Shown piece by piece: positions 17,819 through 26,392 of a DNA stretch of 64,000 bases. Both the position numbers and the translations under genes were made by a program. Under the pieces are notes generated by a model. That model saw only the letters and a list, made by a program, of their open reading frames with translations, did no database searches and was not told the origin of the DNA. The DNA comes from Streptomyces capitiformicae. Its GTDB lineage: Bacteria > Actinomycetota > Actinomycetes > Streptomycetales > Streptomycetaceae. Location: positions 1,054,001 through 1,118,000 of the forward strand of contig NZ_CP022161.1 of NCBI RefSeq assembly GCF_002214185.1, in the 5' to 3' direction. Numbering within the stretch: the first letter of the stretch is position 1; each line of letters starts with the position of its first letter.

Positions 17819-18221
17819 AGTGCCGGACCTCCAACAAGGCCAATGGATAACGGTCTGTTCACTGTGACAGAGTGTGAGGCGTGCGTTACTGGATGTGGAC
17901 AGGGTTCCCCGTCAAAACGGGCATAGTTCTGCGATTCACCGCCGCGAGCGGGGTGTCCCAGTCGCCATGATCAGGAGCGGAATGCGGGCTTCAGGTGACT
18001 AATGCCCGTTTTGCCACAGTGGGTTGAGGATCCGGATTGCCCGGTTTGCCCATGAGTGAGTGAGCAAACTCACACGCCGATCATGCCTTCTTCACGCCTT
18101 GACCCGGGAATCCGATGTTTAGCCTGACGCTTTACAGGGATGGCTAATCCGACAACCCGCGCTTGTGGGGCGACTCTTACGGTCGGCCCGGCGCCCGCAT
18201 ACGACGAGGTCCTGAACAACA
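17819..18221. other. Intergenic region upstream of cvnA1 with a long-range inverted repeat
   Basis: About 400 bp between divergent cvnA1 and the small gene at 18222. AAAACGGGCAT at 17914-17924 is matched by ATGCCCGTTTT at 18002-18012, a perfect 11-bp inverted pair 77 bp apart. A shorter dyad, GTGAG-CAAA-CTCAC, lies at about 18057-18070. These could be regulator sites for either gene. No convincing promoter hexamers were identified. Confidence 0.45.
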
Positions 18222-18401
18222 GTGAAGACGACGATGATGTTCCGCACGATAGCCAACCCCCGGCGCACCACGCTGGCCCACCTCGCCGACGCCGAGGAGC
18301 TGCGCACGCCGGAGCTGGAGCATTCTGTCGACCTCCCCTCCCAGACCGCCAACCCGCGCCGGACCGTCCTCATGAAGGTCCCGGTCCCGGCCGCGGAGTA
18401 G
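18222..18401 (+). CDS. Small conserved-looking protein, unknown function
   Basis: A 59-residue protein from GTG 18222 (VKTTMMFRTIANPRRTTLAH) with GAGG 13 bases upstream; ATG 18234 gives 55 residues. It contains two similar ANPRRT segments, near residues 10-15 and 43-48, bracketing an acidic middle, and ends KVPVPAAE. There is no membrane segment and no cysteines. It has normal high-GC coding bias, sits between cvnA1 and the FAH gene, and is followed by a strong terminator 87 bp downstream. I believe streptomycetes have a small gene at this place, but no function is known to me. Confidence 0.6.
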   Translation: MKTTMMFRTIANPRRTTLAHLADAEELRTPELEHSVDLPSQTANPRRTVLMKVPVPAAE

Positions 18402-18487
18402 TTGCACGGTCAAGTACGGGCAGGACTCGCCCGCTGCTCAAGGCGGATCCTGTGAATACGAGACGGTCCCTGTGAGAACACAGGGAA

Positions 18488-18520
18488 AAGGGCGCCCGGC
18501 CACACGACCAGGGCGCCCTT
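18488..18520 (+). terminator. Terminator after the small gene
   Basis: Inverted repeat AAGGGCGCCC (18488-18497) and GGGCGCCCTT (18511-18520) with a 13-base loop, preceded by an A-run and followed by CTTG. It separates the small gene from the FAH-gltX operon. Confidence 0.8.
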
Positions 18521-18643
18521 CTTGTGCACGCGCCGCCACGCAAGGCGTCTATTGCGCGAGGCAGGCACCCTGAGGGGCGCCCCTCCCGCGTTAGCCTGGA
18601 GCGTCAGACTCCAGCCAGCTCAGTTAAGGGGCGCAAGCATCCC

Positions 18644-19420
18644 GTGCGCATCGCCAGGTTCTCCATCGACGGGAACGTAGCCTTCGGCGCGGTCGAGGGC
18701 GACAAGCCGGACGAGCTCGTCCTCGACATCATCAAGGGCATTCCGTTCGCGGACTTCGAGCTCTCCGGTACGAAGGTCCCGGTCAGCAAGGTCAGGCTGC
18801 TGCCGCCGGTGCTCCCCAACAAGGTCGTCGCCTTCGGCCGCAACTACGCCGAACACGCCAAGGAACTGGGCAACGAGGTGCCCGACGCCCCGTTCGCCTT
18901 CTTCAAGCCGGCCACCTCGGTGATCGGCCCCGGCGACGAGATCCAGTACCCCTCCTTCTCGCAGGAACTGCACCACGAGGCCGAGCTGGCCGTGGTCATC
19001 GGCCGCATGTGCCGCGAGGTCCCGCGCGACCGCGTCAAGGACGTGATCTTCGGCTACACCTGTGCCAACGACGTCACCGCGCGCGACGTCCAACGTCGCG
19101 AGAAGCAGTGGGCCAGGGCCAAGGGCTTCGACACCTCCTGCCCGCTCGGCCCCTGGGTGGAGACCGACCTCGACCCGAGCGACCTCACCATCCAGCTCAC
19201 GGTCAACGGCGCACAACGCCAGCTCGGCCGTACGAGCGAGATGATCCACTCCATCGAGGATCTGATCGTCAACATCACCGAGGCCATGACGCTGCTCCCC
19301 GGCGACGTCATCCTCACGGGCACCCCGGCAGGCGTCGGGCCGCTCACCGTCGGCGACGAGGTCGCCGTCACCATCGAAGGCATCGGCACTCTCACCAACA
19401 AGGTGATCAAGCGTGGCTAA
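18644..19420 (+). CDS. Fumarylacetoacetate hydrolase (FAH) family protein
   Basis: A 258-residue FAH-superfamily enzyme. Metal-dependent members hydrolyse or decarboxylate beta-diketo acids in catabolism of aromatic compounds, or oxaloacetate. The core motif is present: [27 protein letters not shown], the metal-binding [12 protein letters not shown] (Glu residues), [11 protein letters not shown] and [11 protein letters not shown]. The start is GTG 18644 ([10 protein letters not shown]), the usual opening of this group, with AAGGGG upstream. It overlaps gltX by eight bases, so the two are translationally coupled. This linkage is common in actinobacteria. The real substrate is unknown. Confidence 0.9.
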   Translation: MRIARFSIDGNVAFGAVEGDKPDELVLDIIKGIPFADFELSGTKVPVSKVRLLPPVLPNKVVAFGRNYAEHAKELGNEVPDAPFAFFKPATSVIGPGDEIQYPSFSQELHHEAELAVVIGRMCREVPRDRVKDVIFGYTCANDVTARDVQRREKQWARAKGFDTSCPLGPWVETDLDPSDLTIQLTVNGAQRQLGRTSEMIHSIEDLIVNITEAMTLLPGDVILTGTPAGVGPLTVGDEVAVTIEGIGTLTNKVIKRG

Positions 19421-20888
19421 CGGCTCCGTCCGCGTACGTTTCTGTCCGTCCCCGACCGGCAACCCCCATGTGGGCCTGGTCCGCACGGCCCTGTTCAACT
19501 GGGCGTTCGCCCGCCACACCGGCGGCACGTTCGTCTTCCGCATCGAGGACACCGACGCGGCCCGTGACTCCGAGGAGTCCTACGAGCAGCTCCTGGACTC
19601 CCTGCGCTGGCTGGGCTTCACCTGGGACGAGGGCCCCGAGATCGGCGGCCCGCACGCGCCGTACCGCCAGTCGCAGCGCATGGACACCTACAAGGAGATC
19701 GCCCAGAAGCTCCTGGAGGCCGGCCACGCGTACCACTGCTACTGCACCGCCTCGGAGCTGGAGGAGCGCCGCGACGCCGCTCGCGCGGCCGGCAGGCCCT
19801 CCGGCTACGACGGCAAGTGCCGCGAGGTCACGCCCGAGCAGAAGGAGCGGTACGAGGCAGAGGGCCGCGAGTCGATCGTCCGCTTCCGCATGCCCGACGA
19901 GACGATCACCTTCACGGACCTCGTCCGCGGCGAGCTCACCTTCACCCCGGAGAACGTGCCGGACTACGGCATCGTCCGCGCGAACGGCGCCCCGCTCTAC
20001 ACGCTGGTCAACCCGGTCGACGACGCCCTGATGGAGATCACCCACGTCCTGCGCGGCGAGGACCTCCTTTCTTCTACGCCCCGTCAGATCGCCCTGTACA
20101 AGGCGCTGATGGAGCTGGGCATCGCCAAGTCCGTGCCCCAGTTCGGCCACCTGCCGTACGTGATGGGCGAGGGCAACAAGAAGCTCTCCAAGCGCGACCC
20201 GCAGTCCTCGCTCAACCTCTACCGCGAGCGCGGCTTCCTCCCCGAGGGCCTGCTCAACTACCTGTCCCTCCTCGGCTGGTCGCTCTCGGCGGACAAGGAC
20301 ATCTTCACGATCGAGGAGATGGTCGCCGCCTTCGACATCGCCGACGTGAACCCCAACCCGGCCCGCTTCGACCTGAAGAAGTGCGAGGCGATCAACGCCG
20401 ACCACATCCGCATGCTGGGTGTGAAGGAGTTCACCGAGCGCTGCGCCCCCTGGCTGAAGGCCCCCTTCGCCCCCTGGGCCCCGGAGGACTTCGACGAGAC
20501 GAAGTGGCAGGCGATCGCCCCGCACGCGCAGACCCGTCTGAAGGTCCTCTCGGAGATCACCGACAACGTCGACTTCCTGTTCCTGCCGGAGCCGGTCGAG
20601 GACGAGGCGAGCTGGACGAAGGCGATGAAGGAGGGCAGCGACGCCCTGCTCCGCACGGCCCGCGAGAAGCTGGAGTCGGCCGACTGGACCTCGCCCGAGT
20701 CCCTCAAGGAGGCCGTCCTGGCCGCCGGCGAGGCCCACGGCCTCAAGCTCGGCAAGGCCCAGGCCCCCGTCCGTGTCGCCGTCACCGGCCGTACGGTCGG
20801 CCTGCCCCTCTTCGAGTCCCTGGAGATCCTCGGCAAGGAGAAGACGCTGGCCCGCATCGACGCGGCGCTGGCCAAGCTGGCGGCGTAA
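19413..20888 (+). CDS. gltX: Glutamyl-tRNA synthetase
   Basis: A 491-residue class I aminoacyl-tRNA synthetase that charges tRNA-Glu with glutamate. HIGH-type motif [10 protein letters not shown] lies at residues 12-21 and KMSKS-type motif KKLSKR at 256-261. The Rossmann catalytic domain is followed by the helical anticodon-binding domain. Actinobacteria generally lack GlnRS, so this enzyme is expected to be non-discriminating, also loading tRNA-Gln for later amidation by GatCAB. That fits the Gln/Glu tRNA cluster about 1.3 kb downstream. GTG start within the end of the FAH gene. Confidence 0.97.
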   Translation: MANGSVRVRFCPSPTGNPHVGLVRTALFNWAFARHTGGTFVFRIEDTDAARDSEESYEQLLDSLRWLGFTWDEGPEIGGPHAPYRQSQRMDTYKEIAQKLLEAGHAYHCYCTASELEERRDAARAAGRPSGYDGKCREVTPEQKERYEAEGRESIVRFRMPDETITFTDLVRGELTFTPENVPDYGIVRANGAPLYTLVNPVDDALMEITHVLRGEDLLSSTPRQIALYKALMELGIAKSVPQFGHLPYVMGEGNKKLSKRDPQSSLNLYRERGFLPEGLLNYLSLLGWSLSADKDIFTIEEMVAAFDIADVNPNPARFDLKKCEAINADHIRMLGVKEFTERCAPWLKAPFAPWAPEDFDETKWQAIAPHAQTRLKVLSEITDNVDFLFLPEPVEDEASWTKAMKEGSDALLRTAREKLESADWTSPESLKEAVLAAGEAHGLKLGKAQAPVRVAVTGRTVGLPLFESLEILGKEKTLARIDAALAKLAA

Positions 20889-20950
20889 CTCCGGCGCATG
20901 TGTGAGGGGCGGCACCCGGCGATTCGGGTGTCGCCCCTCAAACGTTCCTC

Positions 20951-21235
20951 TCAGACGGTGTCGCTCTCGTCGATGAGGTACGCGAACTCGTCGAAGATTT
21001 CCAGTACGACGATGACCATGATGGCTCCCGCGACCATGTACTCCAGCATCACGCCGGGGGCCACGTACGCCTTCCGCAGGTGTTCGTCCGGGCCGAGCTG
21101 CGCGGTCGCGTTCTTGCGGAAGGGATCACGCGCCAGTATCCGCACAGCCCTGTCCAGGTGGGCTCGACGCTCGCCGGGCAGGCCGTCGTAGGCCGCGCGG
21201 GCCTCGACGGTGAACTGGACGCGGTACTCGGTCAT
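20951..21235 (-). CDS. RelE/ParE-like small protein (orphan toxin homologue)
   Basis: A 94-residue protein with a RelE/ParE-type layout: MTEYRVQFTVEARAAYDGLP, then a helix with ARRAHLDRAVRILARDPF-like character, then strands LRKAYVAPGVMLEYMV and IMVIVVLEIFDEF. The start is ATG 21235. RelE-fold proteins are mostly mRNA-interferase or gyrase-targeting toxins, but no antitoxin gene flanks it: downstream is gltX (convergent) and upstream is the divergent HAD gene. Key RelE catalytic residues cannot be checked by eye. It may be a domesticated or inactive member. Confidence 0.65.
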   Translation of the reverse strand: MTEYRVQFTVEARAAYDGLPGERRAHLDRAVRILARDPFRKNATAQLGPDEHLRKAYVAPGVMLEYMVAGAIMVIVVLEIFDEFAYLIDESDTV

Positions 21236-21323
21236 GGCTGTGACTCGGTCTTTCACTCGGCAGTCCCACCACGTTAAGGCATCCGCAGTACACGGAGCCC
21301 TGCTCACGGTTACGGTCGTTTCC

Positions 21324-22058
21324 ATGAACATCAAGGCCGTGGTCTGGGACATCGACGACACCCTCTTCGACTACACCACGGCCGACCGGACCGGGATGCG
21401 CGCCCACTTGGCCGTAGATGGGCTGCTCCACGGGTACGAGTCCGTCGAGCAGGCGCTGGCCCGCTGGAAGGAGCTCACCAGCCTGCACTGGCGGCGGTAC
21501 GCGGCGGGCGAGGGCGACTGGGAGGCCACGCGGCGCGACCGTGTACGGGACTTCCTCGGGGAGCCGCTGCTGACCGACGCGGAGGCGGACGACTGGTTCG
21601 AGCGCTACATCGCCCACTACGAGCGCGCCTGGGCCCTCTTCCCGGACGTCCTTCCTGTCCTGGACGCCCTCGCGGCCAGCCACCGGCACGCCGTCCTCTC
21701 CAACTCCAGCCTCCCCGTCCAGGAGCGCAAACTGCGCACCCTCGGCGTGTGGGACCGCTTCGAGACGGTGCTGTGCGCCGAACAGCTGGGCGTCCACAAA
21801 CCGGCCGCCGAGGCGTTCCACGCCGCCTGCGAGGCGCTGGAGCTGCCGCCGCACGAGGTGGCGTACGTCGGCGACCATCCGGAGATCGACGGGAGGGGTG
21901 CCGCCGACGCCGGTCTGCTGTCCGTCTGGATCGACCGCGGCGGCGCGTACGCGACCGTCGAACCGCCCGCCGGTCCGCACCGGATCGCCACCCTCGCCGA
22001 ACTGCCCGCGATCCTCGGCACGGATAGTCGTTTTGGAGCGCCGTCCACCTTCGGGTAA
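21324..22058 (+). CDS. HAD-superfamily hydrolase
   Basis: A 244-residue haloacid-dehalogenase-fold phosphatase. Motif I is DIDDTLFD near residues 9-16, with both Asp residues. Motif II is LSNSSLPVQ. The motif III lysine is in LGVHKPAAEAF. Motif IV is VGDHPEIDGRGAADAG, with a helical C1-type cap between motifs I and II. Cytosolic; substrate unknown, probably a small phosphometabolite or nucleotide. ATG 21324 is preferred, and the gene is transcribed away from the RelE-like gene. Confidence 0.92.
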   Translation: MNIKAVVWDIDDTLFDYTTADRTGMRAHLAVDGLLHGYESVEQALARWKELTSLHWRRYAAGEGDWEATRRDRVRDFLGEPLLTDAEADDWFERYIAHYERAWALFPDVLPVLDALAASHRHAVLSNSSLPVQERKLRTLGVWDRFETVLCAEQLGVHKPAAEAFHAACEALELPPHEVAYVGDHPEIDGRGAADAGLLSVWIDRGGAYATVEPPAGPHRIATLAELPAILGTDSRFGAPSTFG

Positions 22059-22148
22059 TGTTCTTCCTGCGCCGCCGGGGAGCGGGCCGAAAGGCCGGAA
22101 CTGACGGAGCAAGCTAGAACAAGATCCCTTCAGGGGCTTGCGTTCCAG

Positions 22149-22220
22149 TGGCCTATGGTGTAATTGGCAGCACGACTGATTCTGGTTCAGTTAGTCTTGG
22201 TTCGAGTCCAGGTAGGCCAG
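22149..22220 (+). tRNA. tRNA-Gln (CTG)
   Basis: 72-nt tRNA. Acceptor stem TGGCCTA/TAGGCCA with discriminator G; anticodon loop ATTCTGGTT with anticodon CTG; T-loop TTCGAGT. CCA is not encoded. First of five tRNAs in the cluster. Confidence 0.95.
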
Positions 22221-22262
22221 CTCGCAGAGCTTATCTGCATATGCGGAGATCAGATCCGCAAA

Positions 22263-22335
22263 GCCCCCGTTGTGTAGCGGCCTAGCACGCTGCCCTCTCA
22301 AGGCAGTAGCGCCGGTTCGAATCCGGTCGGGGGTA
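22263..22335 (+). tRNA. tRNA-Glu (CTC)
   Basis: 73-nt tRNA. Acceptor stem GCCCCCG/CGGGGGT with discriminator A; anticodon CTC in CCTCTCAAG; T-arm CCGGTTCGAATCCGG. Its anticodon stem reads CTGCC/GGCAG, unlike the next two copies (CCGCC/GGCGG). Confidence 0.95.
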
Positions 22336-22397
22336 CAGATCCTTCCCGCGAGGACGGCTCGGGTAGCTCCCACCGACCTCGACGCAGGATCGCTAGG

Positions 22398-22470
22398 GCC
22401 CCCGTTGTGTAGCGGCCTAGCACGCCGCCCTCTCAAGGCGGTAGCGCCGGTTCGAATCCGGTCGGGGGTA
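22398..22470 (+). tRNA. tRNA-Glu (CTC)
   Basis: 73-nt tRNA with anticodon CTC. It matches the first tRNA-Glu except for the anticodon-stem pair change (CCGCC/GGCGG). CCA is not encoded. Confidence 0.95.
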
Positions 22471-22490
22471 CTGTCTGGTCTAAACCACAT

Positions 22491-22562
22491 TGGTCTATGG
22501 TGTAATTGGCAGCACGACTGATTCTGGTTCAGTTAGTCTTGGTTCGAGTCCAGGTAGACCAG
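22491..22562 (+). tRNA. tRNA-Gln (CTG)
   Basis: 72-nt tRNA with anticodon CTG. It matches the first tRNA-Gln except for a compensatory pair in the acceptor stem (TGGTCTA/TAGACCA instead of TGGCCTA/TAGGCCA), so both fold equally well. Confidence 0.95.
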
Positions 22563-22590
22563 CTCGGACCTGCGGAAACGCAGGCTCCAT

Positions 22591-22663
22591 GCCCCCGTTG
22601 TGTAGCGGCCTAGCACGCCGCCCTCTCAAGGCGGTAGCGCCGGTTCGAATCCGGTCGGGGGTA
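22591..22663 (+). tRNA. tRNA-Glu (CTC)
   Basis: 73-nt tRNA with anticodon CTC, identical to the copy at 22398-22470. It is the last of the cluster, and a terminator follows eight bases later. Confidence 0.95.
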
Positions 22664-22671
22664 CGTCGACG

Positions 22672-22701
22672 AAAGGCCCCCCACCTCGGTGGGGGGCCTT
22701 T
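22672..22701 (+). terminator. Terminator of the tRNA cluster
   Basis: Perfect 13-bp stem: AAAGGCCCCCCAC (22672-22684) and GTGGGGGGCCTTT (22689-22701), with loop CTCG. It ends the Gln-Glu tRNA operon and, read on the minus strand, can also stop the convergent MerR-family gene. Confidence 0.9.
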
Positions 22702-22714
22702 CTCGTACCCAGGC

Positions 22715-23359
22715 CTACTCGATGCCGTACCGGCGCGCCGACTCCTCCTCCTGTGCCAACCGGTGCAACGCCCGCAACACCGGCTCGAAGAGCACCGCCG
22801 ACGACACCGCCACCTCGACCTTCTCCGTGTCGGACTCATAGGTCTCCATGTGATCCAGGTCCCGCCGGGCCGCCTCGTGCATCAACTCGGCGTAGGGCGC
22901 CATGGTTTCGGCGTCGCACGGATAACCGAGCCGCTTCAGTGCGGCTACCAGGGCCACCAGTGAACGGTGCACCGGAGACAGGCCGCCGATCTCCCTCGTG
23001 GACTCCCAGCCGAGGATCCCGAGAAGCCGGTCCACCTCTGCCTGCGCGGCGACCGTGATGGGGTCCTCGCCGTCCGGGTCGGGAGCCTGGGGCAACGCCC
23101 ACCGGGCCGCCCCCAGCCGGATCGTGCGGCCCAGGGAGTCGTCGTCCACATGCTTCAGGACCTCCTTGGCGTTCGCCACCGGCACCCGGCCCACCTGGAT
23201 CAACGCCCGCACCAGCCGCAGCCGGCGCAGATGCTCCTCGTCGTACTCGGCCGTCGTCGCGTTGATCTGACGGCCGGGCGCCAACAGCCCTTCGCGCAGG
23301 TAGTACTTGATCGTCGCGGTGGACACGCCGCTGCGTTCGCTCAACTCGGCCAGTCGCAC
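22715..23359 (-). CDS. MerR-family transcriptional regulator
   Basis: A 214-residue MerR-type regulator. The N-terminal winged helix (residues 1-70) reads RLAELSERSGVSTATIKYYL then an EEHLRRLRLVRALIQVGRVP wing and dimer helix. The rest is a helical effector domain with no metal-binding cysteines, so it is not a metal or redox sensor. GTG 23359 is preferred because GGAAGG lies nine bases upstream; an in-frame TTG at 23395 would add 12 residues. It is divergent from the DUF4188 gene, which may be its target. It ends close to the tRNA terminator. Confidence 0.9.
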   Translation of the reverse strand: MRLAELSERSGVSTATIKYYLREGLLAPGRQINATTAEYDEEHLRRLRLVRALIQVGRVPVANAKEVLKHVDDDSLGRTIRLGAARWALPQAPDPDGEDPITVAAQAEVDRLLGILGWESTREIGGLSPVHRSLVALVAALKRLGYPCDAETMAPYAELMHEAARRDLDHMETYESDTEKVEVAVSSAVLFEPVLRALHRLAQEEESARRYGIE

Positions 23360-23453
23360 TGTCTGCGCCCTTCCTTGGCTAGTGGAACTATCCAAGCATG
23401 GGTCCTCGGATAGTGCCGCTACCCAATAGGGTCACCGGTAGGGGGAGTCGGCC

Positions 23454-23915
23454 GTGCACCACTGGGGGCCGGTGTTCGCGGCGATGTCGCGGATGCAGCG
23501 GGAACTGCGGAAGGACCCGAGCCGGGGGCTGCTGAACGCGGTGCTGCTCACGGCCTCGCCGTGGACGTACTACGTCGTCCAGTACTGGGAGTCCAAGGAG
23601 AAGCTCTACGCGTACGCGCACACCCCCGACGCGTTCCATCGCGTGGCGTGGGCGGCGCTCAACCGCAAGGAGCGGAAGGGGAAGGGCCGGCGGCATGTCG
23701 GGCTCTGGCACGAGACGTACGTGGTGCCGGAGGGGGCGTACGAGTCGATCTACGCGGACATGCCGGCGTTCGGCCTCGCGGCGGCAACGGGGACGCTGCC
23801 GCTCGAGGGCAGGGGGAGGTCGGCGAAGGAGAGGTTCGCTCATCGGTCGGGGAAAGAGGTGAGTGCCTGGGCGCCGTGTGGGTGCCGGGCTCTGGTGGCT
23901 GCGGCTGCGGGTTGA
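23454..23915 (+). CDS. DUF4188-type protein, N-terminally short
   Basis: A 153-residue protein resembling DUF4188, a family distantly related to ferredoxin-like monooxygenases. Recognisable parts are WGPVFAAMSRMQRELRKDPS, the TYYVVQYWESKEKLYAYA motif, FHRVAWAALNRK and LWHETYVVPEGAYESIYADMP. Typical members begin about 25-30 residues earlier with a VVFLIGMRIN-like strand, but here a TAG in frame at 23439 blocks any extension. The gene is either truncated or starts late. The C-terminal 30 residues run into the flanking repeat and look non-family. Divergent from the MerR gene, which may control it. Confidence 0.65.
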   Translation: MHHWGPVFAAMSRMQRELRKDPSRGLLNAVLLTASPWTYYVVQYWESKEKLYAYAHTPDAFHRVAWAALNRKERKGKGRRHVGLWHETYVVPEGAYESIYADMPAFGLAAATGTLPLEGRGRSAKERFAHRSGKEVSAWAPCGCRALVAAAAG

Positions 23916-23919
23916 CTGT

Positions 23920-23964
23920 GGTTGCTCGCTCAGTTCCCCGCGCCCCTTCGGGGCGCGGCTGCAG
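23920..23964. repeat. Dispersed GC-rich repeat, family A
   Basis: Contains GTTGCTCGCTCAGTTCCCC followed by GCGCCCCTTCGGGGCGCGG, which forms a hairpin. The same core appears at 38845-38929 and inside smc near 57181-57223. It lies just after the DUF4188 stop, where it may act as a 3'-end element. Confidence 0.8.
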
Positions 23965-23977
23965 TTGATCTCATACA

Positions 23978-24009
23978 AAAAAGGCCTGCCGCGGCGTTGA
24001 GGCAGGCCT
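23978..24009 (-). terminator. Terminator of ndgR
   Basis: Stem AGGCCTGCC (23982-23990) and GGCAGGCCT (24001-24009), preceded on the plus strand by AAAAAA, which is a U-tract when read from ndgR. It lies 26 bp beyond the ndgR stop. Confidence 0.9.
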
Positions 24010-24034
24010 CTTTGTGAGCGTGTGGACTTCCTGG

Positions 24035-24751
24035 TCAGCCTGTGCGGCGCAAGGCCTCCGACAGGCGGGCCGCCGCGTCGATGACCGCCTGGGCGTGCAT
24101 GCGGCCCGGGTGGCGGGTGAGGCGTTCGATGGGGCCGGAGACCGAGACGGCGGCCACGACACGGTTGGAGGGGCCGCGTACGGGGGCGGAGACCGAGGCG
24201 ACGCCCGGCTCGCGCTCGCCGATCGACTGGGCCCAGCCCCGCCGGCGTACGCCGGAGAGGGCGGTCGCCGTGAAGCGGGCGCCCTGGAGGCCGCGGTGCA
24301 GGCGCTCGGGCTCCTCCCAGGCCATGAGGATCTGGGCCGAGGAACCTGCCTTCATCGTGAGCGTGGAACCGACCGGGACCGTGTCCCTGAGGCCCGAGAG
24401 CCGCTCGGCCGCGGCCACGCAGATCCGCATGTCGCCCTGGCGGCGGTAGAGCTGCGCGCTCTCGCCCGTGACGTCACGGAGGTGGGTGAGCACCGGGCCC
24501 GCCGTCGCGAGGAGGCGGTCCTCGCCGGCGGCCGCGGCCAGCTCGGCCAGCCGAGGGCCGAGGATGAAACGGCCCTGCATGTCGCGTGCCACCATGCGGT
24601 GGTGTTCCAGAGCCACGGCCAGGCGGTGGGCCGTGGGTCGTGCGAGTCCGGTGGCCCCGACCAGACCCGCGAGGGTGGCCGGACCGGACTCCAGAGCGCT
24701 CAGGACCAGGGCCGCCTTGTCCAGAACGCCGACGCCGCTACTGTTGTCCAT
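24035..24751 (-). CDS. ndgR: IclR-family regulator NdgR
   Basis: A 238-residue IclR-type regulator. The winged-helix DNA-binding domain (about 8-70) reads VLDKAALVLSALESGPATLAGLVGATGLARPTAHRLAVAL, followed by the GAF-like effector domain with LYRRQGDMRICVAA and the conserved C-terminal region. NdgR of Streptomyces binds the ndgR-leuC intergenic region and controls leucine and other amino-acid genes, with effects on antibiotic production. The divergent leuCD arrangement here is the classical one. The start is ATG 24751; the frame extends upstream but the extra residues are not family-like. Confidence 0.95.
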   Translation of the reverse strand: MDNSSGVGVLDKAALVLSALESGPATLAGLVGATGLARPTAHRLAVALEHHRMVARDMQGRFILGPRLAELAAAAGEDRLLATAGPVLTHLRDVTGESAQLYRRQGDMRICVAAAERLSGLRDTVPVGSTLTMKAGSSAQILMAWEEPERLHRGLQGARFTATALSGVRRRGWAQSIGEREPGVASVSAPVRGPSNRVVAAVSVSGPIERLTRHPGRMHAQAVIDAAARLSEALRRTG

Positions 24752-24956
24752 GCAACGATACTCGCGTCTCACTCTGTGAAACGCAAGTTCAATTTCGCGT
24801 GGACCTTGCCACTCTGGAAGGACGACAACGGCTCGTCGACCAGCGAGCCCGGCGGCCGGCGCGCGATACCGCGACATGACGGGGGTTCCGCGCGCTCGCC
24901 ACCTCCGAGATCTCTAGTTGGGCCGGCGCACGGACAAGCCGGCCGGAGGGAAAGCG
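24752..24956. promoter_or_regulatory. ndgR-leuC divergent control region
   Basis: 205 bp between divergent ndgR and leuC. Homology of the arrangement makes this the expected NdgR-binding region. The AT-richer stretch 24765-24800 (around CTCTGTGAAACGCAAGTTCA) is the likely promoter and operator core. GGAGGG at 24946-24951 is the leuC ribosome-binding site and fixes its ATG at 24957. Confidence 0.6.
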
Positions 24957-26387
24957 ATGGGTAGGACACTCGCGGAGAAGGTCTGGGACGACCACGTCGT
25001 CCGGCGCGCCGAGGGCGAGCCCGACCTCCTCTTCATCGATCTGCACCTGCTGCACGAGGTGACCAGCCCCCAGGCCTTCGACGGTCTTCGCAAGAGCGGG
25101 CGGAAGGTTCGCCGGCTCGACCTGACCATCGCCACCGAGGACCACAACACCCCCACCCTCGACATCGACAAGCCCATCGCCGACCCGGTCTCCCGGGTCC
25201 AGCTGGAGACGCTGCGCAAGAACGCCGCCGAGTTCGGGGTGCGGCTGCACCCGCTGGGCGACGTCGAGCAGGGTGTCGTGCATGTGGTGGGTCCGCAGCT
25301 CGGGCTGACCCAGCCGGGCATGACCGTCGTCTGCGGTGACTCCCACACCTCCACGCACGGCGCCTTCGGCGGCCTGGCGTTCGGTATCGGCACCTCCCAG
25401 GTGGAGCATGTGCTGGCCACCCAGACGCTGCCGCTGGTCCGCCCGAAGACCATGGCCATCACGGTCGACGGCGAACTGCCCGAGGGCGTCACCGCCAAGG
25501 ACCTGATCCTGGCGATCATCGCCAAGATCGGTACGGGCGGCGGCCAGGGCTATGTCCTGGAGTACCGCGGCTCCGCCATCGAGAAGCTCTCGATGGAGGC
25601 CCGCATGACCATCTGCAACATGTCGATCGAGGCCGGCGCCCGCGCGGGCATGATCGCCCCCGACGAGACCACCTTCGAGTACCTCAAGGGCCGCCCGCAC
25701 GCCCCCGAGGGCGAGGACTGGGACGCGGCCGTCGCGTACTGGAAGACGCTGAAGACGGACGAGGACGCCGAGTTCGACGCCGAGGTCGTCATCGACGCCG
25801 CCTCGCTGTCACCGTTCGTCACCTGGGGCACCAACCCCGGCCAGGGCGCGCCGCTTTCGGCGTCCGTCCCCGACCCCGCTTCGTACGAAGACGCTTCGGA
25901 GCGCCTCGCCGCCGAAAAGGCCCTGGAATACATGGGGTTGGAGGCCGGGCAGCCGCTGCGCTCCATCAAGGTGGACACCGTCTTCGTAGGCTCTTGCACC
26001 AACGGCCGCATCGAGGACCTGCGCGCCGCCGCCGAGCTCGTCAAGGGCCGCAAAGTCGCCGACGGCGTACGGATGCTGGTCGTCCCCGGCTCCGCGCGGG
26101 TCGGTCTGCAGGCCGTCTCCGAGGGCCTGGACGTCGTCTTCAAGGAGGCCGGCGCCGAATGGCGGCACGCGGGCTGTTCCATGTGCCTGGGCATGAACCC
26201 GGACCAGCTCGCCCCGGGTGAGCGCTCCGCGTCCACCTCCAACCGCAACTTCGAGGGCAGGCAGGGCAAGGGCGGCCGTACGCACCTGGTCTCGCCGCAG
26301 GTCGCCGCCGCGACGGCCGTCCTGGGCCACCTGGCGTCCCCCGCCGACCTGACCGACGCCGACACCCGTACGCCCGCTGGAGTCTGA
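24957..26387 (+). CDS. leuC: 3-isopropylmalate dehydratase large subunit
   Basis: A 476-residue aconitase-family subunit that with LeuD isomerises 2- to 3-isopropylmalate in leucine biosynthesis. The [4Fe-4S] ligands are Cys347 (GSCTNGR), Cys407 and Cys410 ([11 protein letters not shown]). The [20 protein letters not shown] segment contributes the active site. ATG 24957 has GGAGGG at ideal distance. It lies six bases before leuD, forming an operon divergent from ndgR. Confidence 0.98.
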   Translation: MGRTLAEKVWDDHVVRRAEGEPDLLFIDLHLLHEVTSPQAFDGLRKSGRKVRRLDLTIATEDHNTPTLDIDKPIADPVSRVQLETLRKNAAEFGVRLHPLGDVEQGVVHVVGPQLGLTQPGMTVVCGDSHTSTHGAFGGLAFGIGTSQVEHVLATQTLPLVRPKTMAITVDGELPEGVTAKDLILAIIAKIGTGGGQGYVLEYRGSAIEKLSMEARMTICNMSIEAGARAGMIAPDETTFEYLKGRPHAPEGEDWDAAVAYWKTLKTDEDAEFDAEVVIDAASLSPFVTWGTNPGQGAPLSASVPDPASYEDASERLAAEKALEYMGLEAGQPLRSIKVDTVFVGSCTNGRIEDLRAAAELVKGRKVADGVRMLVVPGSARVGLQAVSEGLDVVFKEAGAEWRHAGCSMCLGMNPDQLAPGERSASTSNRNFEGRQGKGGRTHLVSPQVAAATAVLGHLASPADLTDADTRTPAGV

Positions 26388-26392
26388 GAGTC

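Noticed and set aside
22149..22663. tRNA cluster considered as an integration site for a genomic island
   Set aside because: No integrase, no repeated tRNA 3' fragment at a distance; flanking genes are core and in conserved order.
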